Source: Acetobacteraceae bacterium (GTDB lineage Bacteria; Pseudomonadota; Alphaproteobacteria; Acetobacterales; Acetobacteraceae). From it: a stretch of DNA of 58,548 nt. Below the pieces are notes generated by a model, which saw only the letters and a list, made by a program, of their open reading frames with translations, did no database searches and was not told where the DNA came from. Made by a program: the position numbers and the translations under genes. Numbering within the stretch: position 1 is the first letter of the stretch; each line of letters opens with the position of its first letter. The stretch spans positions 1 to 58,548 of the forward strand of contig CANBNK010000019.1 of assembly GCA_947371015.1 (NCBI GenBank), in the 5' to 3' direction. Positions 8,016 to 16,190 of this stretch are shown here, piece after piece.

Positions 8016-9065
8016 TCAGCGCCGGCCAAGTTGCAGCAACCGGTCGAAGGCCGGTTGGTCGCCGTAGAACCGGTTCAGGTCCAGGCCCTCGGTATCCGAA
8101 TAGGACGCGAAGTTGCCGAAAGCGGTGTACTGCTGGAACAGGCAGCGATTGCTGCCATCCGGCTTCAGGCACATGGCGCGAATGGCGGAGGCGCTGGCCG
8201 GGTCCGGCTCCCGCCGTTCGGTATCACCGTTCAGCATGTGGTGGCCGATCCAGGCGGGCCGGTTGCCCATGTCGCAGGGCGCGGTGCCCAGCGCGTAGTC
8301 CTGGTAGACGAAGGCGGTGCTGAAGATGCCCATGGCCTGGCCGGCGAAGGCCGGGTCGGCGTTCACCGTCTGGAACCAGCGGCAGATCGACTGACGATAG
8401 ACCTCGCCATAGCCGGCCCGGTCGGCCCGGCCTTCCTGCGCCTGCGGGCGCAGTGCAGCCGCAAGCATGATCGGCATGTAGCGGGCGCCCAGCGCGTTAC
8501 CGGCGGTGGTGGTGGCACTGCGCTGTTCCAGCAGCAGCACCTCGCGCAGGCGTTCGGTGAACAGCTTGGCCTGGTCTTCCGCGGAAGACAGGTTGGCGGC
8601 CAGGTTGGCGGCCTTCTGGGCAGGCGACAGCGCCCCCCAGGCCGCCGGCGGGTCCACCAGGGTCAGCGCGTGATACGGGCCGGCGACCAGGCCTGCGGCG
8701 CGGGCGGCCGACCAGTGGGAGCGATACTCGATCTCCAGGTCCGGCCGGCGCCCGGCAGCCAGGCGGATATAGGCGAAGCTGCCGCCACAGGCCTTCACCC
8801 GGTTGAAATCGGCGGAGCGCTGCCATTTGGAGGCATCGACCCCATGCAGCACGGGAATGCCCTGCACCGCCACGAAGCCGGGCGGGGTGATGCCGTCATT
8901 GCCGGGGCTGGCCGCGTTGGAGCGGCGAAACGGGAAGCGGCCGGGCGCGGTCTGGATCGGGCAATCGGCGGCCGGCGCGGCGGCTTGGCCCTGGGCCAGG
9001 GCCGGCTCGGGCACGGCCCAGGCCAGGGTGATGGTCGCCACAACAATCGCAACCAAGTGCCGCAT
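8016..9065 (-). CDS. secreted GH25-like protein without repeat stalk
   Basis: A 349-aa paralogue of the downstream gene, with a signal peptide (MRHLVAIVVATITLAWA... ending PALAQ) and no repeats. GH25-like elements are VLHGVDASKWQRSADFN, GGSFAYIRLA, AGLVAGPYHALT, RPAWIGHHM and LFQQYTAFG followed by GLDLNRFYG. The usual DxE catalytic pair is not obvious (the corresponding strand reads YMPIMLAAAL), so activity may be lost or altered. It has paired Cys (ADCPIQ, KACGGS, SICRW, APCDM, AMCLK, NRCLF) that suit a disulfide-bonded periplasmic or secreted protein. It is first in a two-gene operon. Confidence 0.7.
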   Translation of the reverse strand: MRHLVAIVVATITLAWAVPEPALAQGQAAAPAADCPIQTAPGRFPFRRSNAASPGNDGITPPGFVAVQGIPVLHGVDASKWQRSADFNRVKACGGSFAYIRLAAGRRPDLEIEYRSHWSAARAAGLVAGPYHALTLVDPPAAWGALSPAQKAANLAANLSSAEDQAKLFTERLREVLLLEQRSATTTAGNALGARYMPIMLAAALRPQAQEGRADRAGYGEVYRQSICRWFQTVNADPAFAGQAMGIFSTAFVYQDYALGTAPCDMGNRPAWIGHHMLNGDTERREPDPASASAIRAMCLKPDGSNRCLFQQYTAFGNFASYSDTEGLDLNRFYGDQPAFDRLLQLGRR

Positions 9066-9217
9066 GGCCCCCCCCGCGCGCTGCCGACGGCCATCCTGGC
9101 CGCCAAATCGCTTTAGGGATGGATCGAACCGGGCGCGGCACCCCACGTCAAGCACGAACGGATGAAGATCAACCCGCGCAGGGGTTGTTCACCCATTCAG
9201 GCGCGGGGCAGCCGCCG

Positions 9218-10537
9218 TCAGGCGGGTTGGCGGACCTGGCGGATCGCGGCCGGCTCCGGCCCGCCGGCCATCCAGTCCAGCAGTTCCACCGTATGCGCGG
9301 TGGGCAGGGCGCCGTCGCCCAGCTGGGTCAGGCAGCCGATATTGCCGGCGGCGACCAGCTGGGCGCCGGTGCGGTTCAGGTTAGCCAGCTTGCGGTCCTT
9401 CAGCTGGCCGGCGATCTCGGGCTGCATCAGGTTGTAGGTGCCGGCGCTGCCGCAGCACAGATGCGCCTCGGCCGGCTCCTTAACCGAGAAGCCAGCCTTG
9501 GTGAGGAGTTGCTTGGGCAGCGCCGTTATCTTCTGGGCGTGCTGCAGCGAACAGGCGCTGTGATAGGCCACGGTCAGGCCAGGTGTTTCGCGGGTGGGGG
9601 CGTAGTCGAATTTCGCCAGCACCTCGGTGATGTCCATCGCGAGGGCGGAGACCTTCTCGGCGCGTTCCTTCCACTTCGGCTTCTCGTCACGGAACATGAA
9701 GCCGTAATCCTTCACCGTGGTGCCGCAGCCGCTGGCATTGATGACCACGGCGTCCAGCCCGCCGCGCTGCATCTCCCGGTCCCAGGCGCGCAGGTTGGCA
9801 CGGGCGCTGTCCATGGCGCGCGGCGTCTGGCCCATGTGGTGGGTCAGCGCGCCGCAGCAGCCCTGGCCCCGCGGGATCACCACCTCAATGCCCATGCGCG
9901 TCAGCAGGCGGATGGTGGCGGCATTGATGCCGGGGTCCAGCACCTGCTGGGCGCAGCCGGTCAGCAGCGCCACGCGGCCGCGCTTTTCGCCCTGCGCTTT
10001 GTGGGTCTGCGCGTCCTGCATCGGGTCCGGCGGCGGCAATTGCTTCGGCGCCAGCTTCAGCATGGCGCGCACGCGGTTTTTGAACACACCCGCCGGCAGC
10101 AGCGCGGTGAAGGGCCGGGCCAGCGCGGCGCCCTTCAGCGCCAGGCGGAAGCGGCCGGGCTTGGGCAGCACGAAGGCCAGCACGCCGCGCAGCAGGCGTT
10201 CGCCGAAGGGGCGCCGGTAGGTTTCCTCGATGTAGTGCCGGGCGTGGTCCACCAGGTGCATGTAGTTCACGCCGCTCGGGCAGGTGGTCATGCAGCTGAG
10301 GCAGGACAGGCAGCGGTCCACATGGCGGACCACTTCCTCGGTCGCCGGCCGGCCGCTCTCCAGCATGTCCTTGATCAGGTAGATGCGGCCGCGCGGGCTG
10401 TCCAACTCATCGCCCAGCAACTGAAAGGTCGGGCAGGTGGCCGTGCAGAAGCCGCAATGCACGCAGGTGCGCAGGATGGTGTTGGATTCGCGCGTGGCGG
10501 AATCCTTCAGCTGCTCGGCCGTGAAGGTGGTCTGCAT
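9218..10537 (-). CDS. glcF: glycolate oxidase iron-sulfur subunit
   Basis: Electron-transfer subunit of the membrane-associated glycolate oxidase GlcDEF, which oxidises glycolate to glyoxylate. The 439-aa protein has two ferredoxin-like 4Fe-4S motifs (CVHCGFCTATCP near residue 26 and CLSCLSCMTTCP near residue 77) and two C-terminal CCG-type modules (GQGCCGALTHH, and HSACSLQHAQK with HLCCGSAGTYN). It starts 16 bp after glcE, as third gene of glcD-glcE-glcF. Confidence 0.93.
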   Translation of the reverse strand: MQTTFTAEQLKDSATRESNTILRTCVHCGFCTATCPTFQLLGDELDSPRGRIYLIKDMLESGRPATEEVVRHVDRCLSCLSCMTTCPSGVNYMHLVDHARHYIEETYRRPFGERLLRGVLAFVLPKPGRFRLALKGAALARPFTALLPAGVFKNRVRAMLKLAPKQLPPPDPMQDAQTHKAQGEKRGRVALLTGCAQQVLDPGINAATIRLLTRMGIEVVIPRGQGCCGALTHHMGQTPRAMDSARANLRAWDREMQRGGLDAVVINASGCGTTVKDYGFMFRDEKPKWKERAEKVSALAMDITEVLAKFDYAPTRETPGLTVAYHSACSLQHAQKITALPKQLLTKAGFSVKEPAEAHLCCGSAGTYNLMQPEIAGQLKDRKLANLNRTGAQLVAAGNIGCLTQLGDGALPTAHTVELLDWMAGGPEPAAIRQVRQPA

Positions 10538-10553
10538 GGGGGTCAGCTATCCG

Positions 10554-11741
10554 TTACTGGCCGGCACGCATGCGACCGGGGTTGAGCAGTCCGGCGGGGT
10601 CCATCACCGCCTTCACGCGCCGGGCGATGGCCGCCAGCGCCGGCACTTCGTCCGGCAGCACGGCGACGCTGCCGCGCAGCGCTTCCGGCGCGCGGAACAG
10701 GGTGTAGCTGCCCTGCGCCGCCAGCGCCGCGGCGACCACGGCCTGGTGCGCGGCCTCGCTGGCATGGGCGGCGACCCAGACCAGACCACCGCCCCAGTCC
10801 AGCAGGAACTTGCCGCCGCCGACAGCGCGCAGCGCGGCGACCACGCCAGGTGCGGCGCTGGGTTGGACGGAGACGCGCCAGATGGCTTCCTCCGCCGTGG
10901 CGCCGAGCGGCTCCGCATCGCGGATGCCTTGCCACAGCGCCTGCGTGTCCATGCCGATGGTCGCCTCGCCGAAGCGAGCCATGTCGTCGCGCAGCTTGCC
11001 GCAGCGATAGGCAACGCTCTCCGAAAAATCCTCGATGCGGAGATGCGCCGTGGCGCCTTCGCCTTCCGGCAGCAGCGCCGCGCCGGTGACGCTGAACGGG
11101 CTGCCGAGGCCAGCCGAGAGCGCGGCGATGCCCTGCTCCAACGTGGCGACACGAATGCTGACCGTGCCGGTGGCCTTGGGCGCCGGCAGCACCTTCAGCG
11201 TGACTTCGGTGATGACGCCGAGCGTGCCGTGGCTGCCGGTGAGCAGCTTGCACAGGTCCAGCCCCGTCACGTTCTTCAGTACGCGGCCGCCGCTGCGGAA
11301 GATTTCGCCCTTACCGTTCACCGCCCGGATGCCCATGACGTGGTCGCGCATGGCGCCCCAGGCGATGCGGCGCGGGCCGGATAGGTTGGTGGCGACGATG
11401 CCGCCGATGGTCGCCGGCCGGGACGCACCAAACAGCGCCGAAAGGTCCGGCGGCTCGGCGATGATGTGCTGGCCATGCTCCGCAAGCGCCGCCTCGATCT
11501 CCGGCAACGGCGTGCCGGCGCGGGCGGAGATGATCAGCTCGGTCGGGTGGTACAGCGTGATGCCGGTCAGCCCGCGCAGGCTGACGCTGCGGGTGGCCTG
11601 CACCGGGCGCAGCAGCGCGCGCTTGCTGCCATTGCCCTCGATGGCCAGCTTCTCGCCCTGCGCCGCCGCGGCGATGACCAGGCTGGCGACCGCGTCTTCC
11701 GACTTCGGCACGATGGTGGAGGACAGCATGGTGAGGCTCAT
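10554..11741 (-). CDS. glcE: glycolate oxidase FAD-binding subunit
   Basis: Second flavin-type subunit of glycolate oxidase. The 395-aa protein has a partial FAD-binding type-4 domain (LAIEGNGSKRALLRP, ARAGTPLPEIEAALAEHGQ, ATIGGIVATNLSGPRR, LTGSHGTLGVITEVT) and the short C-terminal FAD-linked oxidase tail ending in VMDPAGLLNPGRM. Length is usual for GlcE. It sits 55 bp downstream of glcD and 16 bp upstream of glcF. Confidence 0.92.
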   Translation of the reverse strand: MSLTMLSSTIVPKSEDAVASLVIAAAAQGEKLAIEGNGSKRALLRPVQATRSVSLRGLTGITLYHPTELIISARAGTPLPEIEAALAEHGQHIIAEPPDLSALFGASRPATIGGIVATNLSGPRRIAWGAMRDHVMGIRAVNGKGEIFRSGGRVLKNVTGLDLCKLLTGSHGTLGVITEVTLKVLPAPKATGTVSIRVATLEQGIAALSAGLGSPFSVTGAALLPEGEGATAHLRIEDFSESVAYRCGKLRDDMARFGEATIGMDTQALWQGIRDAEPLGATAEEAIWRVSVQPSAAPGVVAALRAVGGGKFLLDWGGGLVWVAAHASEAAHQAVVAAALAAQGSYTLFRAPEALRGSVAVLPDEVPALAAIARRVKAVMDPAGLLNPGRMRAGQ

Positions 11742-11796
11742 GCCCGCCCCCGATCGCTGGAGGGCCGCATGGCTCGAAGGCGTGAATCGGTGGCGA

Positions 11797-13257
11797 TCAT
11801 GCCGCGTTCAGCACCGGGATGGTGGCGAAGATCGGGTTGCCCTCCAGCGGGAAGACTTTTGCCGGGTTCAGCAGCCATTGCGGGTCGAAGGCGCCCTTGA
11901 TGGCGCGCATCTGGTCCAGTTCCAGCGGGCTGAACTGCACCGGCATCAGGTCGCGCTTCTCGATGCCAACGCCGTGCTCCCCGGTCAGGCAGCCGCCGAC
12001 CTCGACGCAGAGCTTCAGGATATCGGCGCCGAAGTTTTCCGCCGCGTGGAAGCTGGCTTCGTTGTTGGCGTCGAACATGATCAGCGGGTGCAGGTTGCCG
12101 TCGCCGGCGTGGAACACGTTGGCCACCTGCAGGCCGTAGCTGGCGCTCATCTCGCCGATGCGCTTCAGCACGAAGGGCAACTCCCCGGTCGGGATGGTGC
12201 CGTCCATGCAGAGGTAGTCCGGGCTGATGCGACCGACTGCCCCGAAGGCGCCCTTGCGGCCCTTCCAGATTGCCAGCGATTCCTCCGCCGTCTCCGCCAC
12301 CTTCAGGCTGATCGGGTTGAAGCGGTTGCAGATTTCCTTGATCCAGCCGAGCAGCCGGTCCTGCTCCTCGACATTGCCCTCGACCTCGATGATCAGCATC
12401 GCCTCGGCATCCAGCGGGTAGCCGGCATGGGCAAACGCCTCGCAGGCATGGATGCAGGGCCGGTCCATGAACTCCAGCGCCACCGGGATGATGCCGCTGC
12501 CGATGATGGCGTCCACCGCCTGGCCGGCGACCTCGATGGAATCGAAGGCGGCGAGCATGGCCCGCGCGCCTTCCGGGCCGCGCAGGATGCGGACGGTCAC
12601 TTCGGTGACGACGCCGAGCTGCCCCTCGCTGCCGGTGATGATGCCGAGCCAGTCATAGCCAGGCGCGTCCAGGTAGGTGCCACCGATCTGCACCACCTCG
12701 CCCTCGATGGTGACGAAAGTCAGGCCCAGCAGGTTGTTGGCGGTGACACCATACTTCAGGCAGTGCGCGCCGCCCGAGTTCATCATGACGTTGCCGCCGA
12801 TCATGCAGGCCAGCTGGCTGGAGGGATCGGGCGCGTAGAAGAAGCCATCGGCCTCGACATGCTTGGTGATGCCGAGGTTGGTCACGCCAGCCTCCACCAC
12901 CGCCAGGCGATTCTCGTAATCGACGGTCTTGATGTGGTTCATCCGCATCAGCCCCATCACGACAGCATCGGCCAGCGGCAGCGCGCCACCGGAAAGGCTG
13001 GTGCCGGCGCCGCGCGGCACCACGCGCACGCCATGGGCGTTGCAGTATTTCAGCACCGCGGCCACCTGCTCCGTGCTGGTCGGCAGCACCACCGCCAGAG
13101 GCGGCTGCCGATACGCCGACAGGCCGTCGGTCTCATACGGCTTCAGCCGCAGCGCTTCGCTGATCACGCCATCGCCGGGGATGATCGCCTGCAACGCAGC
13201 CACGATCTGCACCCGGCGGGCAAGCACCTCGGGCTTCGGGGCCGGAAGGGGGATCAT
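11797..13257 (-). CDS. glcD: glycolate oxidase catalytic FAD subunit
   Basis: FAD-dependent subunit that dehydrogenates glycolate (and possibly D-lactate). The 486-aa protein has the FAD-binding type-4 domain (VVPRGAGTSLSGGALP, DPSSQLACMIGGNVMMNSGG, IITGSEGQLGVVTEVTVRI) and the FAD-linked oxidase C domain (NVFHAGDGNLHPLI, GGCLTGEHGVGIEK, FDPQWLLNPAKVFP). ATG at 13257 (MIPLPAPKPEV) is chosen; the 18 extra upstream codons are not conserved in character. First gene of glcDEF, divergent from the small secreted protein; no glcC regulator is adjacent. Confidence 0.94.
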   Translation of the reverse strand: MIPLPAPKPEVLARRVQIVAALQAIIPGDGVISEALRLKPYETDGLSAYRQPPLAVVLPTSTEQVAAVLKYCNAHGVRVVPRGAGTSLSGGALPLADAVVMGLMRMNHIKTVDYENRLAVVEAGVTNLGITKHVEADGFFYAPDPSSQLACMIGGNVMMNSGGAHCLKYGVTANNLLGLTFVTIEGEVVQIGGTYLDAPGYDWLGIITGSEGQLGVVTEVTVRILRGPEGARAMLAAFDSIEVAGQAVDAIIGSGIIPVALEFMDRPCIHACEAFAHAGYPLDAEAMLIIEVEGNVEEQDRLLGWIKEICNRFNPISLKVAETAEESLAIWKGRKGAFGAVGRISPDYLCMDGTIPTGELPFVLKRIGEMSASYGLQVANVFHAGDGNLHPLIMFDANNEASFHAAENFGADILKLCVEVGGCLTGEHGVGIEKRDLMPVQFSPLELDQMRAIKGAFDPQWLLNPAKVFPLEGNPIFATIPVLNAA

Positions 13258-13395
13258 GGCGGGGCGGCTCCAACAATAGGACGAGGGGGAATGTCGGGCC
13301 GCGGCGCCCATTCGGCAAGCGGTGTCTGCACGAAGCGGTTGCCGCGAGCGCGCCGGCGCGGCAGGCTGCCAGGGATTTCAATACGGAACCCAAAC

Positions 13396-13761
13396 ATGCG
13401 CCGTCTCCTCCTCGCCTGCTTCCTCGCCTGCGGCCTGGCCGCCGCCGTGCCGCTACCCGCCGCGGCGCAGCTGCGGGAAGGCTTGTACGATGTGGATGGG
13501 CAGAACCCCGACGGCACCACCTACCAAGGCATTCTGGAAATGCGGGTTGGCCAGGGCAATGCCTGGATGGTGATCTGGCAGATCGGCAACCTGGGCGTCC
13601 AGGGCGTTGGCGTCATCCAGTCCGGCGTGATGGCGGTGGGCTATTCCACCAGCGGCCAGGTCGGCGTCGCCACCTATGAAGTGCAGCGCGACGGCAAGCT
13701 CAGCGGCTACTGGACCATCGGCGCCGGCGTGGGCACGGAAACGCTGACCCCGCGCAACTAG
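13396..13761 (+). CDS. small secreted beta-rich protein of unknown function
   Basis: A 121-aa protein with a Sec signal peptide (MRRLLLACFLACGLAAAVPL, cleaved after PAAAQ) and a mature part made of short beta strands: LYDVDGQNPDGTTYQG, WMVIWQIG, VMAVGYS, VATYEVQRDGKLSGYWT, ETLTPRN. The pattern resembles a family of small hypothetical exported proteins common in alphaproteobacteria (NPDG ... DGxLxGxWT ... LTP); this is from memory of sequence style. Its TAG stop is also the first three bases of palindromic repeat copy A. Confidence 0.75.
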   Translation: MRRLLLACFLACGLAAAVPLPAAAQLREGLYDVDGQNPDGTTYQGILEMRVGQGNAWMVIWQIGNLGVQGVGVIQSGVMAVGYSTSGQVGVATYEVQRDGKLSGYWTIGAGVGTETLTPRN

Positions 13762-13863
13762 AGCCTGATCGGCTTAGGCGGAATCGCCGTAAGCCGTGAA
13801 TCAGTCTCTCCAACAACAAGCCTGGAGCGTGAGCGCTTCAGTCAGAAGCGAACACGGTCCAGG
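13759..13863 (+). repeat. Dispersed palindromic intergenic element, copy A, with second hairpin module
   Basis: Begins TAGAGCCTGATCGGCTTAGG, forms a stem GGCTTA/TAAGCC and inner GGCG-GAAT-CGCC, and ends GTGAATCAGTCTCTCCAAC. A second module follows: outer CCTGGA/TCCAGG (13821-13826 and 13858-13863) enclosing CGCTTC/GAAGCG (13834-13839 and 13845-13850). Five relatives occur elsewhere in the window. Confidence 0.8.
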
Positions 13864-13900
13864 CGCGCGCAACCGGCGCCGGACCGCACATGGCCCATAC

Positions 13901-13932
13901 AGAAAAAGCCGCCATGGCTGGGCCATGGCGGC
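13901..13932 (-). terminator. Rho-independent terminator of rpmJ
   Basis: Perfect 11-bp stem GCCGCCATGGC/GCCATGGCGGC with a 3-nt loop, followed on the minus strand by TTTTTCT. It lies 45 bp past the rpmJ stop and is a textbook intrinsic terminator. Confidence 0.92.
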
Positions 13933-13976
13933 GATTTCAGCGAACCTGGTCCCGGTACGATGGCCGGGACGTACCT

Positions 13977-14102
13977 TCAGCCCTGGCGGGCCTTCAGGCG
14001 CGGGTTCTTCTTGTTCAGCACGTAGATACGGCCGCGGCGGCGAACCACCACGCAGTTCTTGTCGCGCGTCTTGGCACTCTTGAGGCTATTGCGGATTTTC
14101 AT
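13977..14102 (-). CDS. rpmJ: 50S ribosomal protein L36 (C-minus type)
   Basis: A 41-aa protein starting [14 protein letters not shown] and ending NPRLKARQG, with the [16 protein letters not shown] core of L36. It binds 23S rRNA in the large subunit. It carries a single Cys (Cys17) and lacks the four-ligand zinc ribbon of the short L36 form, so it is the zinc-independent type that is standard in alphaproteobacteria. It is monocistronic, with a strong terminator downstream. Confidence 0.97.
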   Translation of the reverse strand: MKIRNSLKSAKTRDKNCVVVRRRGRIYVLNKKNPRLKARQG

Positions 14103-14206
14103 CTTACTGAACCCGTTGAGAGGCGCGGCGTTTACGGTCCACCGGCAGGATTGTCAACCGCCCCGGGCTGCGTCACACGCGCTCTCCGGTACAAGGACAG
14201 CCTAGC

Positions 14207-14713
14207 ATGCCGCATGACGGCCACGACCACAGCCATGACACCCCGCCGGATGGCTGGAAGCACAGCGGCGTCCGCGTGATCCCCAGCGACCAGCTGGACA
14301 GCAACACCGCGCAGACCCCGGGCATGAACCGCGCCGCCGCCATCAACGCCGCCCGCGTGGGTGCGCAGAAGCTGTGGGCCGGCACCGTGCATATCCACGC
14401 CAATGCCAAGACCGGCGCGCACCACCACGGCCACCTGGAGAGCGTGATCTTCATCGTCAGCGGCCGCGCCCGCATGCGTTGGGGCGAGAAGCTGGAGTTC
14501 ACCGCCGAAGCCGGGCCGGGCGACTTCATCTTCGTGCCGCCCTGGGTGCCGCACCAGGAAATCAACGCCAGCGCCGACGAGGTGCTGCGCTGCGTGCTGG
14601 TGCGCTCCGACAACGAGGCGGTGGCGATCAACCTGGATATCGAGCCGGCCGAGGCGGTGGAGCAGGTGTTCTGGGTGGACCCGACCCACCCGGCGCCGGC
14701 GCCCAAGGCCTGA
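14207..14713 (+). CDS. single-domain cupin protein
   Basis: A 168-aa protein with an N-terminal His-rich tail (HDGHDHSHDT) and one cupin barrel: motif 1 TGAHHHGHLESVIFIVSGRARM supplies likely metal ligands (His, His, Glu) and motif 2 PGDFIFVPPWVPHQEINA supplies the third His. It has no signal peptide. The substrate is unknown; similar proteins are annotated only as cupin-domain proteins. It is monocistronic, divergent from rpmJ and followed by a hairpin. Confidence 0.8.
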   Translation: MPHDGHDHSHDTPPDGWKHSGVRVIPSDQLDSNTAQTPGMNRAAAINAARVGAQKLWAGTVHIHANAKTGAHHHGHLESVIFIVSGRARMRWGEKLEFTAEAGPGDFIFVPPWVPHQEINASADEVLRCVLVRSDNEAVAINLDIEPAEAVEQVFWVDPTHPAPAPKA

Positions 14714-14722
14714 AACGACGAA

Positions 14723-14743
14723 GGGGGCGCCCGTAGCGCCCCC
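14723..14743 (+). terminator. GC-rich hairpin after the cupin gene
   Basis: Perfect 8-bp stem GGGGGCGC/GCGCCCCC with a 5-nt loop, 10 bp past the stop. The following bases are CCCTCTG rather than a T-run, so termination may be weak. Confidence 0.5.
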
Positions 14744-14822
14744 CCCTCTGCAAGCCGCAAGCGTTGCGGCGGCGAACGGCGCCGGCGGGTTGCCCCCGGC
14801 CCCTGCCTGCGGGCGCCGGAAG

Positions 14823-15893
14823 CTACACCGGCACCACGCTCATCCAGCCATGCGCGTCGTTGGACTTGCCGTATTGCAGGCCGACGATGCTGTCATACAG
14901 CCGCTGCGTCACCTCACCGGTGACTCCGCCGTTGATCAGGATGTCCTCGCCCTTGTAGCCCAGCGTGCCGACCGGGCTGACCACGGCGGCGGTGCCGGTG
15001 CCCCACATCTCCTTCAGCGTGCCGTCGCGGCCGGCCTGCATCACCTCGTCGATGGTGATGGCGCGCTCGCTGACCTTCAGCCCCCAATCGCGCATCAGTT
15101 GCAGCGAGGAAGCGCGGGTCACGCCGCTCAGGATGGTGCCGGCCAGCGGCGGGGTGATTACCTCGTCGCCGATGCGGACCATGATGTTCATGGTGCCCAC
15201 TTCGTCGATATACTTGCGGTGGACGCCGTCCAGCCACAGCACCTGGGTATAGCCCTGGGCCTCGGCCTCGGCCTGGCCGGAGAGGCTGGCGGCGTAGTTG
15301 GCCGCGGTCTTGGCCTCGCCCAGGCCGCCCTGCACCGCGCGGACATGCTTGTCCGACGCCAGGATTTTTACCGGCTTCACGCCTTCCTTGTAGTAGCTGC
15401 CCACCGGGGAGAGGATCAGGAAGTAGATGTAGTTGTGCGCGGGGTGCACCCCCAGCATCACGTCGGTGGCGATGACGGTGGGGCGCAGATACAGCGCGGT
15501 GCCCGCCTTGCGCGGCACCCAGTCGGCATCCACCGCCACCAGCGCGTCGAAGCTCTGGCGGATGATGTCCACCGGCATCTCCGGGATGCACATCTTCTTG
15601 GCCGAGATGTTCAGCCGCTCGGCATGGCGCCCCGCGCGGAACAGGCGGATCTTGCCATCCTCGCCGCGGAACGCCTTCAGGCCGTCGAAGATCGCCTGGC
15701 CGTAATGCAGCACGGTCGTCGCCGGGTCCATGCTGAAGGGCTGGTACGGTTGAATGCGCGGCGAGTGCCAGCCCTTCCCCTCGGCGTATTCCATGACGAA
15801 CATGTGGTCCGTCAGCACCTTGCCGAAGCTCAGGCTGTCATCCGCCGGCTTGGGCTTGGGGGTGGTGGTCAGGGTGGTGGGGAAATTACCCAT
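14823..15893 (-). CDS. ilvE: branched-chain amino-acid aminotransferase
   Basis: PLP enzyme (fold type IV) that interconverts Leu, Ile and Val with their 2-keto acids. The 356-aa length fits class IV BCAT. Visible are the substrate loop VLHYGQAIFDGLKAFRG, the PLP lysine in LGEAKTAANYAAS (Lys195), the LWLDG and EVGTMNIMV strands and TGTAAVVSPVG. A strong AGGAGGAA precedes the ATG. Monocistronic. Confidence 0.95.
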   Translation of the reverse strand: MGNFPTTLTTTPKPKPADDSLSFGKVLTDHMFVMEYAEGKGWHSPRIQPYQPFSMDPATTVLHYGQAIFDGLKAFRGEDGKIRLFRAGRHAERLNISAKKMCIPEMPVDIIRQSFDALVAVDADWVPRKAGTALYLRPTVIATDVMLGVHPAHNYIYFLILSPVGSYYKEGVKPVKILASDKHVRAVQGGLGEAKTAANYAASLSGQAEAEAQGYTQVLWLDGVHRKYIDEVGTMNIMVRIGDEVITPPLAGTILSGVTRASSLQLMRDWGLKVSERAITIDEVMQAGRDGTLKEMWGTGTAAVVSPVGTLGYKGEDILINGGVTGEVTQRLYDSIVGLQYGKSNDAHGWMSVVPV

Positions 15894-16062
15894 GGCGGCG
15901 TTCCTCCTGCGATTCCTTACTTGGCGCCGTTATAGCCCGCAATTTCCGACAAGGTAAGGGGGGCTGACGTAATTTTATGCCTGCCTCGATCACTGCCTTC
16001 CCACAAGAAAGTGATATCGCAGGCACCCCATGCCGTGTTGCCAAATTACGTACTAACCCATA

Positions 16063-16092
16063 AGTATAAATGCTTGATAAGTAGTTATACTT
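16063..16092. promoter_or_regulatory. AT-rich region with AAGTATAA/TTATACTT inverted repeat
   Basis: The stretch from about 16020 to 16190 is strongly AT-rich, unlike everything around it. It contains a perfect 8-bp inverted repeat, AAGTATAA (16063-16070) and TTATACTT (16085-16092), with a 14-bp spacer, sized like an operator for a dimeric regulator, and several TATA-like hexamers. No sigma-70 pair with proper spacing could be fixed. Confidence 0.4.
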
Positions 16093-16107
16093 TGAGGAAT
16101 TGCTCCA

Positions 16108-16179
16108 ATGATAAAATTTATAAAATCAGAAAAACGGGGCGAAACTCATAAATTTAAAGGGCTATTTTCTTATTTTTAA
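16108..16179 (+). CDS. possible 23-aa leader peptide
   Basis: ATG at 16108 is preceded by GAGGAA at a good distance (16094-16099) and gives MIKFIKSEKRGETHKFKGLF followed by SYF and a TAA stop. The peptide is basic and AT-rich in codon use. It ends 11 bp before the ATG of the hydrolase-like gene, which itself has no Shine-Dalgarno, so translational coupling is possible. No family is recognised. Confidence 0.3.
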   Translation: MIKFIKSEKRGETHKFKGLFSYF

Positions 16180-16190
16180 CATTTTTTTTC

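Noticed and set aside
7272-9116. Long plus-strand frame of 614 codons opposite the GH25-like genes
   Set aside because: It exists because the 60-bp repeat and GC-rich codons leave the complement open. Signal peptides and GH25-like motifs are on the minus strand.
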